NCBI GenBank assembly: GCA_021204735.1
Contig: JAJPYV010000207.1
Span: forward strand, 1 to 8,915
Origin: Prevotella sp.
GTDB taxonomy: Bacteria; Bacteroidota; Bacteroidia; Bacteroidales; Bacteroidaceae
Direction of reading: 5' to 3'
Length of the DNA: 8,915 bases
Shown here: positions 8,242 through 8,915 of the stretch, piece by piece
Layout: every line of letters starts with the position of its first letter
Numbering within the stretch: position 1 is the first letter of the stretch
Notes under the pieces: generated by a model
Told to the model about the DNA's origin: nothing
Database searches by the model: none
Seen by the model: the letters and a program-made list of their open reading frames with translations, nothing else
Made by a program: the position numbers and the translations under genes

Positions 8242-8802
8242 ATGAAATTGATTTATTTTTGGGTTACATCATCTAAGGCTTGGGGTAATTACCTTGCGTA
8301 CCATCAGAACTTCTTTATAGATCATAATGGCTTCTTGATGGGTTTCATAGGTGCTTTAATTTTCGGTGTGATTTGTGCTGTTGTCTTCTATTTAGGGTTC
8401 TGTAACAGTAAAACATCATCAAAATACGCTACATTGAGTGTATGGATGGTATTCTTGGTAATTGGAGCTGTCATCGCATATTTTTATGCTGATTATGTTG
8501 TCATTGGTGAACCAAAAGCGAAAAATAATGAATCAGTATTCCGGACTTATTCTTTTTATAAAGCGAACGACACTTATTATAATGAGATGACACAAAAAAA
8601 AGATATTGATAGTATGACACTGAATTCTTATAGAAAGAATTTAGCAGATTTGAAAGCAAATCTTGATAAAGGTAGTGGAGATGTCCGGTTAGAATTTGAT
8701 TTAACAACTGCCATTCTGGCTGCCATTTCCTATTTTGTCGCAAGTATGATCGTAAAGAGGTTCACTATTAGCGGGAAAGTCATACCACTTGAGAAACCAT
8801 AA
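8242..8802 (+). CDS. Three-span inner-membrane protein of unknown function
   Basis: A 186-aa protein that I do not recognise. Three hydrophobic helices are visible at about residues 31-53, 64-84 and 154-171. The short loop between the first two carries lysines (CNSKTSSKY) and the tail after the third begins VKR, so both are probably cytoplasmic. The N-terminus and a polar, roughly 68-residue loop (about 85-152, Lys- and Tyr-rich, helical) would then be periplasmic. No catalytic motif is seen. It sits 32 nt after the vWA gene and 13 nt before the tubulin-like gene, in line with the rest of the operon. It could be the membrane scaffold or channel-like part of a complex made with its neighbours, but that is inferred from position alone. 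An A8 tract (8594-8601) lies in the loop-coding part. Confidence 0.8.
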   Translation: MKLIYFWVTSSKAWGNYLAYHQNFFIDHNGFLMGFIGALIFGVICAVVFYLGFCNSKTSSKYATLSVWMVFLVIGAVIAYFYADYVVIGEPKAKNNESVFRTYSFYKANDTYYNEMTQKKDIDSMTLNSYRKNLADLKANLDKGSGDVRLEFDLTTAILAAISYFVASMIVKRFTISGKVIPLEKP

Positions 8803-8815
8803 AAAATTTAAGAAT

Positions 8816-8915
8816 ATGCCCAAATTATTTCTATTTGCAATCGGAGGAACTGGTGAGCGTGTATTGCGTTCCTTTACGATGGTGTTAGCCGCTGGGGCTC
8901 CCACTTTTGATATTT
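8816..8915 (+). CDS. Tubulin/FtsZ-like GTPase, N-terminal fragment (3' truncated)
   Basis: Only 33 codons lie in the window and the frame is still open at the edge. The N-terminus MPKLFLFAIGGTGERVLRS is a hydrophobic first strand running straight into a glycine-rich GGTG loop and an amphipathic helix. This is the arrangement at the start of the tubulin/FtsZ nucleotide-binding fold. It resembles, as I recall them, Bacteroidota proteins annotated as tubulin-like (Pfam Tubulin_2). The same loop could also start a Rossmann-type dinucleotide-binding enzyme, so the family call rests partly on context: large tubulin-like proteins are known to neighbour vWA-domain genes. The ATG follows the previous stop by 13 nt in an A-rich leader. 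The key tubulin signature GGGTGSG would lie outside the window. Confidence 0.65.
   Translation, partial: MPKLFLFAIGGTGERVLRSFTMVLAAGAPTFDI

Overview
The window looks like a chromosomal segment of a Bacteroidota bacterium, most likely Bacteroidales. The signs are low GC, very short intergenic gaps, A/T-rich start regions without strong Shine-Dalgarno sequences, and proteins that look like Bacteroides/Prevotella relatives. This is a reading of style, not a database match. All six genes lie on the + strand with gaps of 3, 24, 15, 32 and 13 nt, so they read as one operon that continues past both ends of the window. No RNA gene, IS element, CRISPR array, terminator or gene-free stretch over 300 nt was seen.

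Layout: (1) 2-1309, a 5'-truncated exported protein with a degenerate von Willebrand factor A (vWA)-like domain, a beta-rich region and a C-terminal membrane anchor. (2) 1313-4531, a 1072-aa cytoplasmic Hsp70/actin-fold ATPase preceded by about 465 residues of beta-rich extension. (3) 4556-7015, an 819-aa protein with a signal peptide, a small periplasmic domain, one membrane span, a long cytoplasmic coiled coil and a C-terminus resembling the beta domain of GrpE. (4) 7031-8209, a membrane-anchored vWA protein with an intact MIDAS metal site. (5) 8242-8802, a three-span membrane protein. (6) 8816 to the window end, the N-terminus of a protein with a tubulin/FtsZ-like nucleotide-binding start.

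How the genes may work together (inference): the set reads as an envelope-spanning machine. vWA modules and a small sensor domain sit in the periplasm. In the cytoplasm there would be an Hsp70-like ATPase with its own membrane-tethered GrpE-like exchange factor and a tubulin-like GTPase. From memory, a tubulin/FtsZ-like family found with vWA and OmpA-type proteins has been proposed as a membrane-remodelling system. The Hsp70-plus-GrpE-like pair seen here is the most striking and, as far as I know, undescribed part. The function of the whole is unknown. Roles in membrane remodelling, envelope stress response or cell-cell conflict are all possible.
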